Of a stretch of 64,000 nucleotides of DNA, positions 10,125 through 22,264 are shown piece after piece (positions within the stretch are counted from its first letter, which is position 1; every line of letters begins with the position of its first letter). The notes under the pieces were generated by a model. It worked only from the letters and a program-made list of their open reading frames with translations, ran no database searches and was not told the DNA's origin. The translations under genes were made by a program, and so were the position numbers. Where the stretch lies: positions 551,499-615,498 of the forward strand of contig JAAGOF010000104.1 in the NCBI GenBank assembly GCA_010645155.1, written 5' to 3'. The stretch comes from Tigriopus japonicus. Lineage: Eukaryota > Arthropoda > Copepoda > Harpacticoida > Harpacticidae.

Positions 10125-13100
10125 ATGTACTCTCTTTTAGGAATGATGAATGAACACAGTCTTTTCGGTGGAGTTCTTTTGTGTCTCCTTCACCATTTGA
10201 ATTGGAACCAAATTCATGGAAAATTGTTATTATCATTATCCCCTGATTTTAACAAAAATGTCTCTCCTCCGTCAGAGCCCACTGAAGTAAATATTGGGCT
10301 TAGAATTTTTGACGTTTCCAAGATCGATGATGAGGAACACTCATTGAGGCTCAAGCTTGGAATCACATTTCTATGGAATGATACTCGAGTTAATCTGAGA
10401 GGGAACACACTCCCCCCATCTCGTTCCAATTGGACAAGTTTAGGCAAGGTTTACTGACTTTTTAATGCTCTTATTTACAATTGTCATGAAAAACTACTCG
10501 TATTTACAGATATATCACTGAAGAAGCGCATTTGGATCCCTTCGTTAACCTCGTCAAACCTACGAGAATTTGTCCAATTGAAAAATATTCAATCCACAGA
10601 GTCATTGCGATGGACTCCATTTAATGATTTCAGACTCTTCTATGAAACGTATTCTTTGGTGACTTTCTCTTGTTCCATGAACTTCAACCAATTTCCTTTC
10701 GACAAACATATTTGCAAACTACAGGTAACCAAACCCAAATCCGGGACTTTATATATGATAATAGGTCAATCAATCAAAAGAGTGTGGGTACAAAATAAAG
10801 CCAAATCAAAATAGAGCCAAATCATAAGAGGGCGTGACATTTTAGAGCCAATCATGATAGAGTGAATGTAAGGGGACTCGTTTTTTCACTGAGAAAACAA
10901 TGGCAACCTTTTGGGTCAGATTCTAATTTCAAGAAAAAGTCTGTTTAAGGTCTGGAAAATGCATAAAATAGGTTTTTCGATTTTGAACTTTCTAGAAAGT
11001 GCGAAATTAAAATAAAAGAAAGCTTTTAACCCTCAAAACTGTTATCTCTGATATTTTCATTAGTAACTTTTTGATACTCACTTTATTTGTAACGTAAAAG
11101 TGAGAATAAATCAATCCGTGAAAAGATTCAAAATACCCCTGTGGATCAACAGCACGGGATGGTATTGGTGTGTCGAAACTTATCAACAAATTCACATTTG
11201 CCACTTAATTGGGCCAACTCATTGAGGCAAGATTTTTATTTTATTTAACAATTTGTAGCCTTTCGATCTCCCTAACAGATAGTGTAAATCGCCCCAGGCT
11301 CTAAACGCGTTTATCCAATGCTTCCTTTATCCCAAATGACTATAGTCTTGATCAGTTCGGCAAAAACGGTTTCCTATTAAAGAACATCTCGTATATATAA
11401 ATGTTAAATGGATAAAAACATGTACAACTTACAAACATTATTAGGGGTTATACACAATTCAATATGGCGATTTGTCACTTCTTCTTTCAACGTCCACTCA
11501 CAAAATGCTGTTTGCATAGTTCAATTAAAGGAACACACAAACGCAATCGATCAAGATTCAAGTGTTGATTAGCAATGAAATGACCATCATTTCACCGATA
11601 GTTTGGTTTGGAAAAGTGTCTAAACCATACCTTTTTAGAAGTATTTAGTACACCATGAAGTACAAACATCAGATAAAGAGAAAAACATGACCAAGATTAA
11701 TCAACGGTAGTTTAAGAAATGTTGCTTAAGCTTATTCTCCCGTTGTTAAGCTTTTTAATAGTGGCGATTACTCAGGAAAAAAGTGGCCTAGAAATTTTCT
11801 CAATTTTTCAATAAATTGAACCGCCAAAGCGAGCCTGACTTCTTTGGGTATTGTTGGGCATGAATTTGTTACTTCATAATTTCATCAGCAAAAAGATTGG
11901 CGCATTCTTATTTCGTTCTACAAGAAGGATCCCTTGGTGGAATTATTCAACCTTTTGTGTACCTGTCGGCTCCAAGGAACCCGGAGAATTGATGCATCGA
12001 CTTTTATTCTATTGTCGATTTCTGGTCCGATATCTGACGTTGAGAAATAAGTGATCAATAACATTGTCCCAAGGGCAGACCAAGAATAGCACAATGCAGT
12101 TCCCGTTCAAGCATTGCTTTAAAATCCAACGACCAAAGAAAAGTCACTAGCAAAAAATGCAAAATCTTAGCTTTGCAGCTAAAAGTAAGAAGAAGCGTTG
12201 TTGCCAAAAACCGGTTTGTTATTGCTTAGTTGTTCCTTCTTAAGTTCTTCGAAAAAAAAAACACATTAAACGTTCGGCTTTTGACTTAAAAAGTAACTCT
12301 TAGAATTAAAGTAACTTATACTAACCTAGTATAAAGTAAAATATAACATTCACATTTTCAAAACCATCGTACCGGAGAAGTTTGATGGTCTAAACTAGAG
12401 GGCTAGCTGAGAAATGACACTCCGAAAATATTCGTGAGTCACCAAGCCTGCACTGCATGTGCAATGGGATTTGACCTTGAACACGCTAAGTTAAGTGATT
12501 CAAAACCAGAACTTGCGTTTTCAGGGAGTCAGTAGCAAAATTGTTCATTCAAGTGCTTTGGCCAAACAAGAGCAATGCATGATGCATTTAGGCACTTGGC
12601 ACCCTTGCTGCTGGATTACTGAAGCGTGTTCAAAACAAATCTCCATTGGCTGAACTGGAGTGACATTTCTCTGTTAGCCCTCTAGTGTAAATTTGGATTG
12701 ACTAACAAGGCCTCTCATTCCTAAAATATAGGTTGGAGTTGATCTGCCAATATCTCAAGTGATTTTAAAGTCTTTGCAATCTGCAAATGACTTTCGAACC
12801 ACCACTATTTCCAGTACCTTGAAGTATACTATCCGATTTGGACCCCTTCCCGAGGAGGACCAACTCGCCATGACCAAATCCCTCCATTCATCCAATGGGT
12901 CCTTTCAATCCCAAGCAGGTTTCCAAATATTTCTAGAACGTAAAACGAGTACCTACATCTTCAACTATTATATTCCAAGCGGCTTATTTGTCATCGTGAG
13001 TTGGATGAGCTATTTCATACCACCCGATTCGATTCCGGCCAGAATCACGTTGATTATCACAACTTTCTTGGTTCTGGTGAATATTGCTACAAGTGCCTTC

Positions 13101-13409
13101 TCCAAGTTCCCCATCTCCGCAAAGATTAATCCCATTCAGATGTGGATCTTGACTTGTTTAGCCTTTGTCTTTTCGACTATAATTCAATTTGCTCTCATTT
13201 TGGCTTATCAACGTAAAGTCATTCGCCACACGTTTGTCACGCGATGGAAGATTAAGAAGCAGGGCATTTGCATGAGACCCATGCGGGATGACATGGTGGG
13301 GATTTCCGAGCTGAAAATGATGATCCTTTTGATGAAGATTGATGGCATGTGTCTATCGGCGTCTCTAGTTCTATTTTTTGTCTTCAACGTGTACTATTGG
13401 ATTGATTAA
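10125..13409 (+). CDS. Cys-loop ligand-gated ion channel subunit, anion-type (3 exons, about 401 aa)
   Basis: Exons 10125-10437, 10510-10724 and 12732-13409 join in frame. An alternative first junction (donor 10449, acceptor ending 10523) also keeps frame. The start could be ATG 10125 or 10143; both lead into a hydrophobic signal-like stretch (FGGVLLCLL). The extracellular domain shows WND..., IWIPSL (loop A-like) and the Cys-loop itself, two Cys separated by 13 residues with FPFD inside (CSMNFNQFPFDKHIC). Exon 3 holds M1 (after YIPSG), M2 preceded by PAR (IPARITLIITTF), M3, a short M3-M4 loop of about 45 residues, and M4 ending VYYWID. PAR before M2 is the hallmark of chloride-permeable GABA, glutamate or histamine-gated subunits. 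The ligand cannot be assigned; loop C lacks an obvious vicinal Cys pair, so a nicotinic alpha subunit is unlikely. Intron 2 (about 2 kb) contains a MITE. Confidence 0.88.
12395..12685. mobile_element. Short-TIR MITE in channel-gene intron
   Basis: Inverted ends of about 30 bp: left CTAGAGGGCTAGCTGAGAAA and right complementary ...TTTCTCTGTTAGCCCTCTAG, about 290 bp apart. The inner part of one end recurs at 63855-63925, confirming a dispersed family. No coding capacity. A target duplication could not be settled. Confidence 0.7.
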
Positions 13410-13567
13410 TTAGTAGAACATTGTCTAAAATAACCTCATTTCTGAGTCTCAGATCATTGTAGCGACTTTGTATTATTGATGTAAAGGTTTTGTACAAACA
13501 ATCACGATGGTTGGCGATTGCAAATTACTCCTTCTTGTTCATGTCACAAGAAATTGAAGCTTTAAAA

Positions 13568-13758
13568 CAACGGTCGGCAACAGATTTTGGGCCAGGGCCC
13601 ACGCCAACTTGATGTTTTATCTGGGGCCTACAATCATTGTACTGTGCATAGCTTTTGGGCCCAATATTTTGGTCTGTCTACATAGATCCTAGGCCCGCCA
13701 AAAATCACCATTAGGCCCACATGTGGGCCCCTGGGGGCCTATTGGTTGCCAACCCTTG
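13568..13758. mobile_element. GTGGGCC-rich hAT-like MITE
   Basis: Ends are CAACGGTCGGCAAC and GGTTGCCAACCCTTG. The body is rich in GGGCCC words, as in the copies at 16340 and 40439. Flanking octamers CTTTAAAA and ATGTAAAA match at 6 of 8 positions, consistent with an aged 8-bp target duplication. No ORF. Confidence 0.7.
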
Positions 13759-14222
13759 ATGTAAAATGTGCAAGGAAATTTCAAGCACTCTTTCAGAATT
13801 GTTTTTACGACTTCCCTTATGTAACTAGACACTCATATTTGGGAGAAAGTTGCCAATCGAGTTGCTTCTAGACCTTGCTTTGATGGGAAGTTACGAAAAA
13901 GTCAATCAAAATGACTCAAAAGTCGACAAAACTACTTGGCCGAGCTTTGACGTTGAGCAAGGCCACTTGACCACTACCCACCCTTCACATTTAGAGGATA
14001 TGGCAAAAGAATCCTTATACTTCAGATTTTTTTCACAAAATAACGAAAAGGTCATATGTCTTGAAAGAAATGTTCAGTAAGAAAAAGAAAAACGTTTACT
14101 TCCCTATCACAGCAGGGAAAAAAACTGCGTGGAGCAAAATAATTGGAGCCGGGTGAAAAGTGTTTTAATTTTCTCAAATAAATAAATCATGAATTCAACT
14201 TCTCACAAGAGTTGAAAGATTT

Positions 14223-14404
14223 TGTTGTTGTTGTTGCAGATTTTCTACAACCGCTACAAGGAATGCGATTCCCTGTAAACAAGGATTTCTCCCGACAGTT
14301 TCAATCCGATCCCCAACAGGATTCGAACCTACGCCGTCTGGGGAAGCACTTACACTCGGCACTTTTAAGAACGCGCTAGTACGCGTGGCCACTCTGGCTT
14401 CCTT
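14223..14404 (-). mobile_element. tRNA-Leu-like SINE with LINE-related tail
   Basis: Read on the minus strand from 14404. A tRNA-like head has an A-box-like GTGGCCACGCG, an anticodon-loop-like CTTAAAA (would be UAA, Leu), a long variable arm as in class II tRNAs, and a B box GGTTCGAATCC. The acceptor stem does not pair, so it is not a functional tRNA. The tail contains AGGGAATCGCATTCCTTG, then GCGGTTGTAGAAAATCTG, and ends in (CAA)n at 14223. The octamer AAAGATTT is repeated exactly at 14215-14222 and 14405-14412, a target-site duplication that fixes both ends at 182 bp. The tail matches LINE 3' ends at 34311 and 38015. Confidence 0.85.
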
Positions 14405-14412
14405 AAAGATTT

Positions 14413-16339
14413 AATCCTTTGATTTAAATATTTTTGGAAGAATTAAAGATTTTATAACTTTTTTCACCTAATCGGTGAAATTTGCTTGTCTTTGCATTTT
14501 TCATAAACCTGCCCTTTTTAACGAGGAGAAATACTTCCAGGTCAAAAAGATCTTTTCCTATAGCTCGAATCGACGATGTGAACTTCGTTTAAAATATTTA
14601 ACTGAAAATAAATAGGATCAAATATTTTTGACTCAAAAAGTGACCTAATTAACTAAAAATTCAATTTAATGTGTTAACAGGAGTTTACTTTGTGCCTTTC
14701 CATTCTGAATGGATTTAACAGAAACAAGATTTAGCGGTTTTCTACTTTTGAAAAGAAATAAATCTTTATTTAGTTTATCAAAATATGAAGAGAAATCAAT
14801 TTTAAGATCTTAGTTACTGGTTTAAGTTCAGAATAGCTCCAAAATCAGGAGACATAGTGTAATCGCCATCTTGGCTTCTTTATTTCCGTGTTCGACTTTC
14901 ATGAATTTGTTCCTCTCTTGAGTTGTGCCAATTAGCATGATTAGTCTTCTTTAACGATTTTGTACCACGATTTGCCAGTTCAATGTGACGAAGGGACTGC
15001 GATTGTGTTGGTGAGAGGCTATTATTGCCGATAGTAAACCTATTTGTAGTAACAAATTCTTTTATGTAATATAGAAACCGCATAAACTGAACAATGAGTT
15101 TGAGACGTTTGGTTTAGCGAGTCTACGACCGTCGCTGTCGGTTACACATAGCAACCATCTAGTGAAGAATAATCGAGCTTTCTTTTGAACTCGCTTTACT
15201 CTTAATTACCCAAAGAGAGGTTCCCGATCAAATTTCATGAGCAGGGTTACCTGATAGTAGTAAATTGCATTTTACAATGTACAAAAATCCACGAATATTG
15301 TCCAAGATTGCAAAAATGGTGAAAGTATTAAAAAGGCGGGAAACTTTCTTGTTCCGTTTAAAATGAAGTGTAAAAAGATTTATTTATATATGGAATCAAA
15401 TAAGGAAATAAACATAGATAATTTATCACTTGGGCCCGGAAAAACATTTGGTAAAAATGACAAAATTTTAGAGACGTATTTTCTCCTAAAGGCCAAAAAT
15501 ATTTTTAATTTTTTTTTGACTTGGTAATTTTGTTATTTTGTATGTGTGCACCAAGTTACCCAATATATTTTTGGTAAATTTAATGGAAGAGGTTGTTTTT
15601 GAAGGCCCACTTGACACCTAACTGATTTAACGTTTGAATTTTCGATTATTCCTAATATATAGGTCAGCTTTTGCATATTTAAGGCTAGTTATGGTTGTGA
15701 TTGTTTAATTTTAGAATAAAAATCATTTTTGTAGACATTTTGGCATGTTGGTTTATTTTAGGTAAGCCCTATTGTGCATTAATTTTGCTCAAATTTTACT
15801 GAAATGTTTTTTTTCTCGCCTTAAAATTTAGGAAATATTTGATTTTTCCTTGAAACAACCAAAATATTTAAAAAATCGAGGAAATACGGGAAAATATTAT
15901 TCAAATATGTTATAATTTGAAAAATATTGTCCCGGGCCCTGTTTATTACCATTGTAACAAAATATGTTTAATTTATTTTCAATGCCACTAGAAGGCATTA
16001 AATTACAGTGTGCTTTTTGCAATGTAATTTCAAAAATCTGCCATTTTTGTCCAAAATTGCAAAAAAGACAAAAAACATCATTTAACATATACAAAATATT
16101 ACATGAAATAGAAAAAAGGAGGATAGTAAAAGCTCAGTTTCTGTGGCATTGAATGTGAAAAGTACCAGTTAAATTACAAGAATATCCGATTGGGTAACAT
16201 AATTTCTCAAAAGGTAAAAATTAATAGCATTTTCACAAACATTAGGTGGAACTGTCCACGACCTGAGCAGAATCAGATATATTTTTAACCAACTTCGATA
16301 TAAGCAAGGCCGGGAATGAGTGGCAGCCTTGTTCTACCG
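14413..16339. other. AT-rich non-coding region
   Basis: Long AT-rich stretch with homopolymer and AAATATTT-like words, especially 15340-15960. Small open frames on both strands show no protein features. No RNA gene, TIR or tandem repeat was recognised. Confidence 0.4.
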
Positions 16340-16601
16340 CAGGGGTCGACAACCGTTCGACCGATCGACTGAGCCCGGGCTTAAAGTTGGGCTCAAGGGT
16401 GGTCATTAGTGGGCCCAGAAGCCGATCAAAGTAGTGGACCCGCAAGTCATCCATAGACTATGGTACTGTACTGGTGGGCCCAAAACTCTTTGATCGCTAA
16501 TTTGAGGGCCCCCGTACCTACCAATGTCTGTATGGTGGGCCCCTGACAACACAAAACCAAACTCAAGTGGGTCTTGAGCCAAAAGTGTTTGCCGACCCCT
16601 G
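16340..16601. mobile_element. GTGGGCC-rich hAT-like MITE
   Basis: 262-bp element starting CAGGGGTCGACAACC and ending TTTGCCGACCCCTG, which are imperfect inverted repeats. It has internal GTGGGCCC words in both orientations. Flanks TTCTACCG and TTTTACAG agree at 6 of 8 positions, an eroded target duplication. Same family as 40439-40652. No coding capacity. Confidence 0.8.
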
Positions 16602-18141
16602 TTTTACAGGGCTAGGCAGAATTAGTGAAACATGAATATTTTGAAATAACTCTCCCAACAATACAAATAGGAAAGCATTGCTTTAAAAGTTGTTTCTCAT
16701 ACAACGTGCATAAACATTATGGAATATTATTTTTTATATCTCCCTTTGGACCATATCACCTCCCTGAACGTCTTGATATCACTGTCACAACCAGCATACA
16801 CCTATTGGTCCTCTTGGATATCATCCCATGGTGCTTAAGCTGCAACTAAAGGTCGTACTTGTTGCCCTTGTTAGTCTTCTTTTACGATTCGACCAACAGT
16901 AATGCGGACATATCGTAGTCTTTACCCATCTTGTTCATGGATCAAGCAGGATTTCATGTGATCTTAAAGGTAACCGCCTTCACCAACTTAGGAGTCCTCG
17001 TCTCATTTTTTCAACCTTGGCCAGGGTTCCTCGACAATTTTCCTATATCTTGTTATGTTTTTTAACTTATCATTTGAAATTGTGGCTCACACAAGGGGTC
17101 CTAATCATGACTTTAATCCAATGTTAGACTAATTCTGCTCCACCCTGTATTTTTCACAAATAAATTGAATTGTACTGCATCATTCATATTGAAGCAAACG
17201 GATCCTTTTTGTTCGAAAGTAATTAATTAGGATAAAAGCAATCCCGTCAGATATTGCAGTTCAAAGGTTGCTAGAGTGGCAAGGGACCCTCTGGACTATT
17301 TTGAAGCCAACCAGTTAATTGAAAAAGATGGTTGATTGTTGATTGTAGAAAATCTGGGACTACCGATTGCGTATCAAACGTTAATGTGTAATTTGGAAAG
17401 GGACTTAGTTATACGATTTTATAAGAACCAGAAGCTTCTCTCTTTTCAAAAGATGGTTTCGACAGAGGAATGCTACAGTACATGTGTTACGAAGATTCCA
17501 GCATTTGTGGCAATTTGTCCATAAAAGGAACGAATACAAATTAAGTAGAGATTTAGAAACAAATTTTGGAAACCCTTACCACTTTGCAACTGCTCTTAAA
17601 TAATCTACGTAAATGGAAAAAGAATCGTTTGATTTAAGGTTGCTTGATCGTATGGGCAATTCAATTACCAATAGATCAAAGAATGGATCCTTTGCTCGAT
17701 GGCAATTTTAAATTGCTTCCATGACAAGATTGCATCTTCCTTGTCAGAAAATGGAAATAAATTTAGTGATCCAATGTTCCTATTCCACGCACTTGAATGA
17801 ACTTTTCTCTTCCCTCCCATTCGCCAAAACTTTTTGAGTTTGAGACTTTTTGAGGGCAATCTTTACTTGGAGCAATGAAGCAAAGTTTCCCCAAGTCTTT
17901 TTTCTCATCACAAAACTGGATGCGAATGGGTCTAGATTTCTTGCAAAAGAACGATTAACTGGGAATGACATTGCTCTTAAAACTTGAAGCAGGACATCCA
18001 TTTTTCCATAAGTGTCGCAGGTCCAACTCACGGAAAGGTATTGTGTTTTGTACTGCATGTTAATGAAATGTTCATGTTGAAAAATATTTCTTTGAGATTT
18101 GAATGTCGGTTTGTTTGTACAGTATGTGTATTCTGTACATA
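16602..18141. other. Non-coding spacer
   Basis: No supportable gene. An open frame at 16625-16849 contains HLPERLDITVTTSIHLLVLL, which faintly recalls the M2 region of Cys-loop receptors, but no flanking channel segments were found. A minus-strand frame at 17780-18058 has no recognisable features. Confidence 0.35.
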
Positions 18142-19113
18142 CGAGGGGAATGTCAGCTATAACGAGAATGAGGGTCTAATTCTTTTTTGAGTTGCCTGTG
18201 AAAATTTCAACGAATCCCAATTGATTTCTTTTTCTTTAGGCTTCAATCGTTATTTTATTGTAAATGTCCGATTAATCGCGCTGAATACCAGAAAAAATCG
18301 GAATCCTTGCGTGTCATTTCGCTCACCCTTGCCAAAATTGAACAAACACAAAATGTAACATCAACGCGCTACCATTCTTGCATTTGCAAAAGCAAGGAAA
18401 ACTGCCAAAGAAACCTTCAATTTTCTCAAGAATGCTTATGGGGACAAGTTAATGTCCAAAGGACGTATTTTTGCTTGGGACAAGTGAATCCAAGATGAAA
18501 GAGAATCGTTTCATTCCAAGCAAATGAAGCATCAAAAACATTCATTCTGAACTCATGAAAGTATGGAAGTTGTGAGGAACTTTATAAAGAAAGATGCTCG
18601 TCTGACTGTTCCTAATTTTGCCTTTTCATCTGACCTCTCAGAAAAACTTTGTTTTGAAACCTGATTGAAGATCTGCACGTGTCCAAACTGAGTGCAAGAT
18701 GGATCCCTCTATTGTTCACAGAAGAACACAAGATGGCCCTCTGGAGTTTTCAAGAGACTTTATCAAGCATCGTTTTCAAGGACCAACATTCCTCAAAAAA
18801 AAAGCTCCTTGGACATCCCCCTTATTCACCTGATTTGGCATCAAAAGACTTCTGGTCTTTTCCATCATTGAAAAAATAATTGTCCTGGAAGACCTTCGAC
18901 AATGAGGATGAGCTTCAATTAGCCGTGCACGGGGTCCTTAGAGTGTTGTCAAAAGATGGCCTTTTACATGCATTTGAGGGTTGATAAGAGTGATGTAAAA
19001 ATGCACCGAACTTAATGGAATTTATGTTGAAAAAATGTAAAAATAAACATTGTTGAAAACACCAAGGTTTCTACACTACAGCGCCATTCTCGTTATGACT
19101 GACATTCCCCTCG
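18142..19113 (+). mobile_element. Degenerate mariner element
   Basis: Inverted ends start CGAGGGGAATGTCAG (left, 18142) and end CTGACATTCCCCTCG (right, 19113). Both are flanked by TA (18140-18141 and 19114-19115). Arms agree over about 33 bp. The element is 972 bp, shorter than a full mariner because of internal deletions. It is a different mariner lineage from those at 6856 and 22695. Confidence 0.85.
18362..18879 (+). pseudogene. Mariner transposase remnant (DD34D-type)
   Basis: Two separated stretches in different frames still read as transposase. 18362-18487 encodes the helix-turn-helix part (KTAKETFNFLKNAYGDK, then IFAWDK and a stop). 18679-18879 encodes SARWIPLLFTEEHK, followed by HPPYSPDLASKDFWSFPSLK, the segment carrying the last catalytic Asp. 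The region with the first two catalytic Asp residues is missing or scrambled. Clearly dead. Confidence 0.8.
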
Positions 19114-20133
19114 TACTTAGGTTTAGCTCATCCAAATATTAATGTTTGTTGTGTTGGAATTACGGAAAGTACAACTTATCCGAGACCTTAGGTAGAAATT
19201 CATGTGGATCAATTTCAATGAATTTTGTCCATAAATTCATAATCATATTATAAATATCAATAACCTTCATTTGGGCTCATAGGTATTAATTTCATGCAAT
19301 TAAAGCATGATGAACTTTATGGAGAACCCTAAAACTTAAAAAAAAAAATTAGCAAGTTGGTCACGAAGAACAGAAGGTGTTCATTCTGTAACATCATGTA
19401 ATAAGAAAATGGGTCTTGATTCCCGTCTGATCCGATTATCCTTTCATTCAAAGATTTCTACCGAGAAGCAAAATCCATTTATCCCAAAGCAACGCTGAAT
19501 TGCATTGTGCATCCTTAAATGTACTTTACTAACTCAAAAATAAGGAAAAAGCCTATTTTCAATCGCAATAGTCTCCAGGAAGTTGAGATCCATGCCAAAA
19601 CTGGCTTTTGATGCCTTTTCTATTACGTCTTACATGGCCTTTGATTCAATATTCAGCTACGCTCTTCTTATGAAGATGATAAGAGCCTCTCAGGGGCTCC
19701 TTTTGAACTTGGTCCTTGTAAGTCCCAAAGTAAGTAGATATTACACCTATTACTTAAGCTTTTTCCTCTGTGTACTCATTTGGCCATTTTCTCCTGCACA
19801 CCATGAGTAATGTCTTTATTATTTGGAGAAAGTACCCCTACACCAGGTCCATCAAAAAGCTCTTTTGTGATTCTTCCACCCTAAGCGAGAGGCTCCTTCC
19901 TAAAATTTGTTTGATACGGTTTGATTCATTGAAAACGTGAAAATGAATGGAAAACAAATTGCCAGCTCCGAAAAAGGAGGGAAAGGCAAACAAATTGTGT
20001 TCAAGTTCAGTTTCGAGATTGATATGGGGGTGGAATAGTTGATCAAGTTGGTCGTTTCTCTGCAACAGAAACATTTGCTTTCGTCGTTTGTGCTATGGTG
20101 AAGTGAGATTTTTGGAGAGACATACTTGTCATC
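19114..20133. other. Non-coding spacer
   Basis: AT-rich, no gene or repeat recognised. A small plus-strand frame at 19583-19810 has no protein features that can be defended. Confidence 0.35.
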
Positions 20134-22264
20134 ATGTCCTCGATATCATCCACTGGGTTGATGACCACTATCAATACGTCAAGAAAAACAAACAAGCCGT
20201 CCAAATTGGAACATCATCGCGTAGCAAAGCCTCCTAGAGGAATGGTGAGGCATTACCAATTGGCAATAACTAGAGACTTGATGCCCAAGAGACGACCAAA
20301 ACCCAGGAGAAAACATGCCAAAGCTCGAAAGACGGTAATTCAGTAATTCAGAATACAGCAGGAGTCGGTATAATTACTTTCATCTATGAAAATAAGGTTT
20401 ATTACGCACTTTGGGTCATGAAAACGTTGTTCAATGTACTACCTTAAATATATCAGCAAGTGGAGGAAGTTTTCGCTTAGGTTCAATCTAAAATAATCTG
20501 GACAAAATGATTGTACGTAAATCAAGTTAGAGCAATATTGAACAAATTTTCTATCATGTGGTGAATTTTTAGCTCGTCGTTCCTCAGTGGGGGCTTAAGC
20601 AAAGGACTTGTTGACAAGAATATTTCATTCCTACACAAGTTACAAAGCGAAGGGGACCTGATTTTTTCGGTCATTATTTGTTAAAGAAGTGTCAAGCGTT
20701 GCCAAAATTCTGTCCCAAATGATAGTAAAATGGGCCTGGAAAAAATGTTTGCTAACAAAGTTACAAAACATCAAATGCATATATTTCTTCAAAAGGCCAA
20801 AATATTAGCTAGTCTATGAGCGCTTACAGACATTCAGCATGGTCAAATATTATTGAAGGCTACTACATCTTGTACCTTGTTCATTATGATGTGACCATAT
20901 GCACAACTTGAGGCAGGCTTGGATGTAAAAAATGCAAAAATTCAAATATTTATCGTTTAAATAGTTTGACACTTAACAGCAACAAGTACTTAAACAAATC
21001 AAATAACATTAAGAGAGTGTCTGAATGTTCAGATATAGATTCCAGGTAATTAGAAGTAGTTAAGTTCAAAAGTTAACAACAAGAACCGTAGTTGGTCTGA
21101 TCGCATAAGCAATTAAAATCACGTACAGTTTCTTTTGGAAATTATGTTTGTCAAAAATTCGAGTTCATAAAAGCAAATTTGTCACAAAAAAATTGTGGAC
21201 TTATTAACGGCTGATAAAGGAACATTCTGACCCAGATCGTGAGTCTGATACTTGGGAACATGAAATAACTGACACTCCCAAGTTCAGTTAAAACATTTTT
21301 TTGTATAACTGTTAAGAAGGAATAATTGGCGTCAATATTCAAAATTATTTATATAACTTCACCCTTTTTAGCATTTTCAAAAAATCGTCCTGGGTCACCC
21401 TGGAGGATGTCAGGGCCCCCAGTTTGAGAATTGTTGTGCTAGATTCTAAGTGGCACACTACCATAGATATCTCTGTACAAAGCATGAGGGGCATTTTGTT
21501 TGTCAACTTAACGGAAGCTCAAATTATTACATGGTCTAAGGATTTCTTTTACTTCATTAATTGAATAGTTGTGCTTTCAGAATATCTGACAGGGCAGGAC
21601 CGAAAGGACTCAAATAAAAGAGAGTAGAGGAGTTTTTGAGTTAGAAGATTCCAGCTTCTGAGTCACGATAAGTGTGTGATATAATCTTTAGCTCAATGGA
21701 GCTCGTCAAGCAAAAGTTGAATGGCTCAAAGGCTAGTACCGTACATGTGATGGAAATAGCCTCTTCTTCCAAGATGTTTTAAAAGGGCAAACATACTGAT
21801 TCATTTTCCGTGCTAAGTAAAAATGCACTTCCAATTCTGATATCCGAAGAAGTTCAAATTTGGAACTTATTTGCTCTCCCATGGTGCCCAATTCTGGTGA
21901 ATGGAAAACACTACCATCTTTGTCGACTGACTTGATTGACCAAAGAAGCTTGTCGTTAGAAACTTTCGTGGATCCAGTCATTCATGATTCCAAATGTGCT
22001 AGCTTGTGATTGAATGCAATCAACTCTACTCATACGAGTACTCCTTTTCGTTCGTAACTCATTTCTGTGGCCATTCATTCTCGGAGTACATCGCAAGTTT
22101 ATAAGCAGGTGTTACAAACACCAAATGTGTTTGGAAATGTAATACATAAAACTAGAGCTAGAAAAAAAGGCGGAAAAAAACACCGAAAAAGGTTTTTAAA
22201 AAGTAGAAAAAACGCAGAAAAAAAGTTTAAAAAAAAGTTAGCAAAGCTAAGTTTGTATGCTTAG
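20134..22264 (+). CDS. Possible two-exon gene for a small, very basic protein
   Basis: Exon A 20134-20334 runs from an ATG to a GT donor (ACG then GTAATT) and encodes 67 residues rich in Arg and Lys, including PKRRPKPRRKHAKARK. Exon B 22109-22264, after an AG at 22107-22108, continues in the same phase and encodes 51 residues with many Lys (RARKKGGKKHRKR), then TAG. The product would be about 118 aa with a very high positive charge, as in protamine-like, ribosomal or other nucleic-acid-binding proteins. Weak points: exon B is A-rich, so Lys codons could arise by chance; the 1.8-kb intron is unsupported; no homologue is recognised. Confidence 0.28.
20335..22108. other. Non-coding region, with a possible old MITE end near 21410
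   Basis: If the basic-protein model is right this is its intron. Around 21413-21440 the sequence GGCCCCCAGTTTGAGAATTG resembles the reverse complement of a hAT MITE end of the CAATTCTCAAACTGGGG type. No partner end was found. Nothing else identified. Confidence 0.3.

Noticed and set aside
14300..14404. Functional tRNA-Leu gene on the minus strand
   Set aside because: The B box and class II layout are present, but the acceptor stem does not pair, and the segment is followed by a SINE tail and flanked by a target duplication.
16625..16849. Decayed second Cys-loop receptor (HLPERLDITVTTSIHLLVLL resembling M2)
   Set aside because: Resemblance is limited to about 20 residues, and no Cys-loop, M1, M3 or M4 is found nearby.
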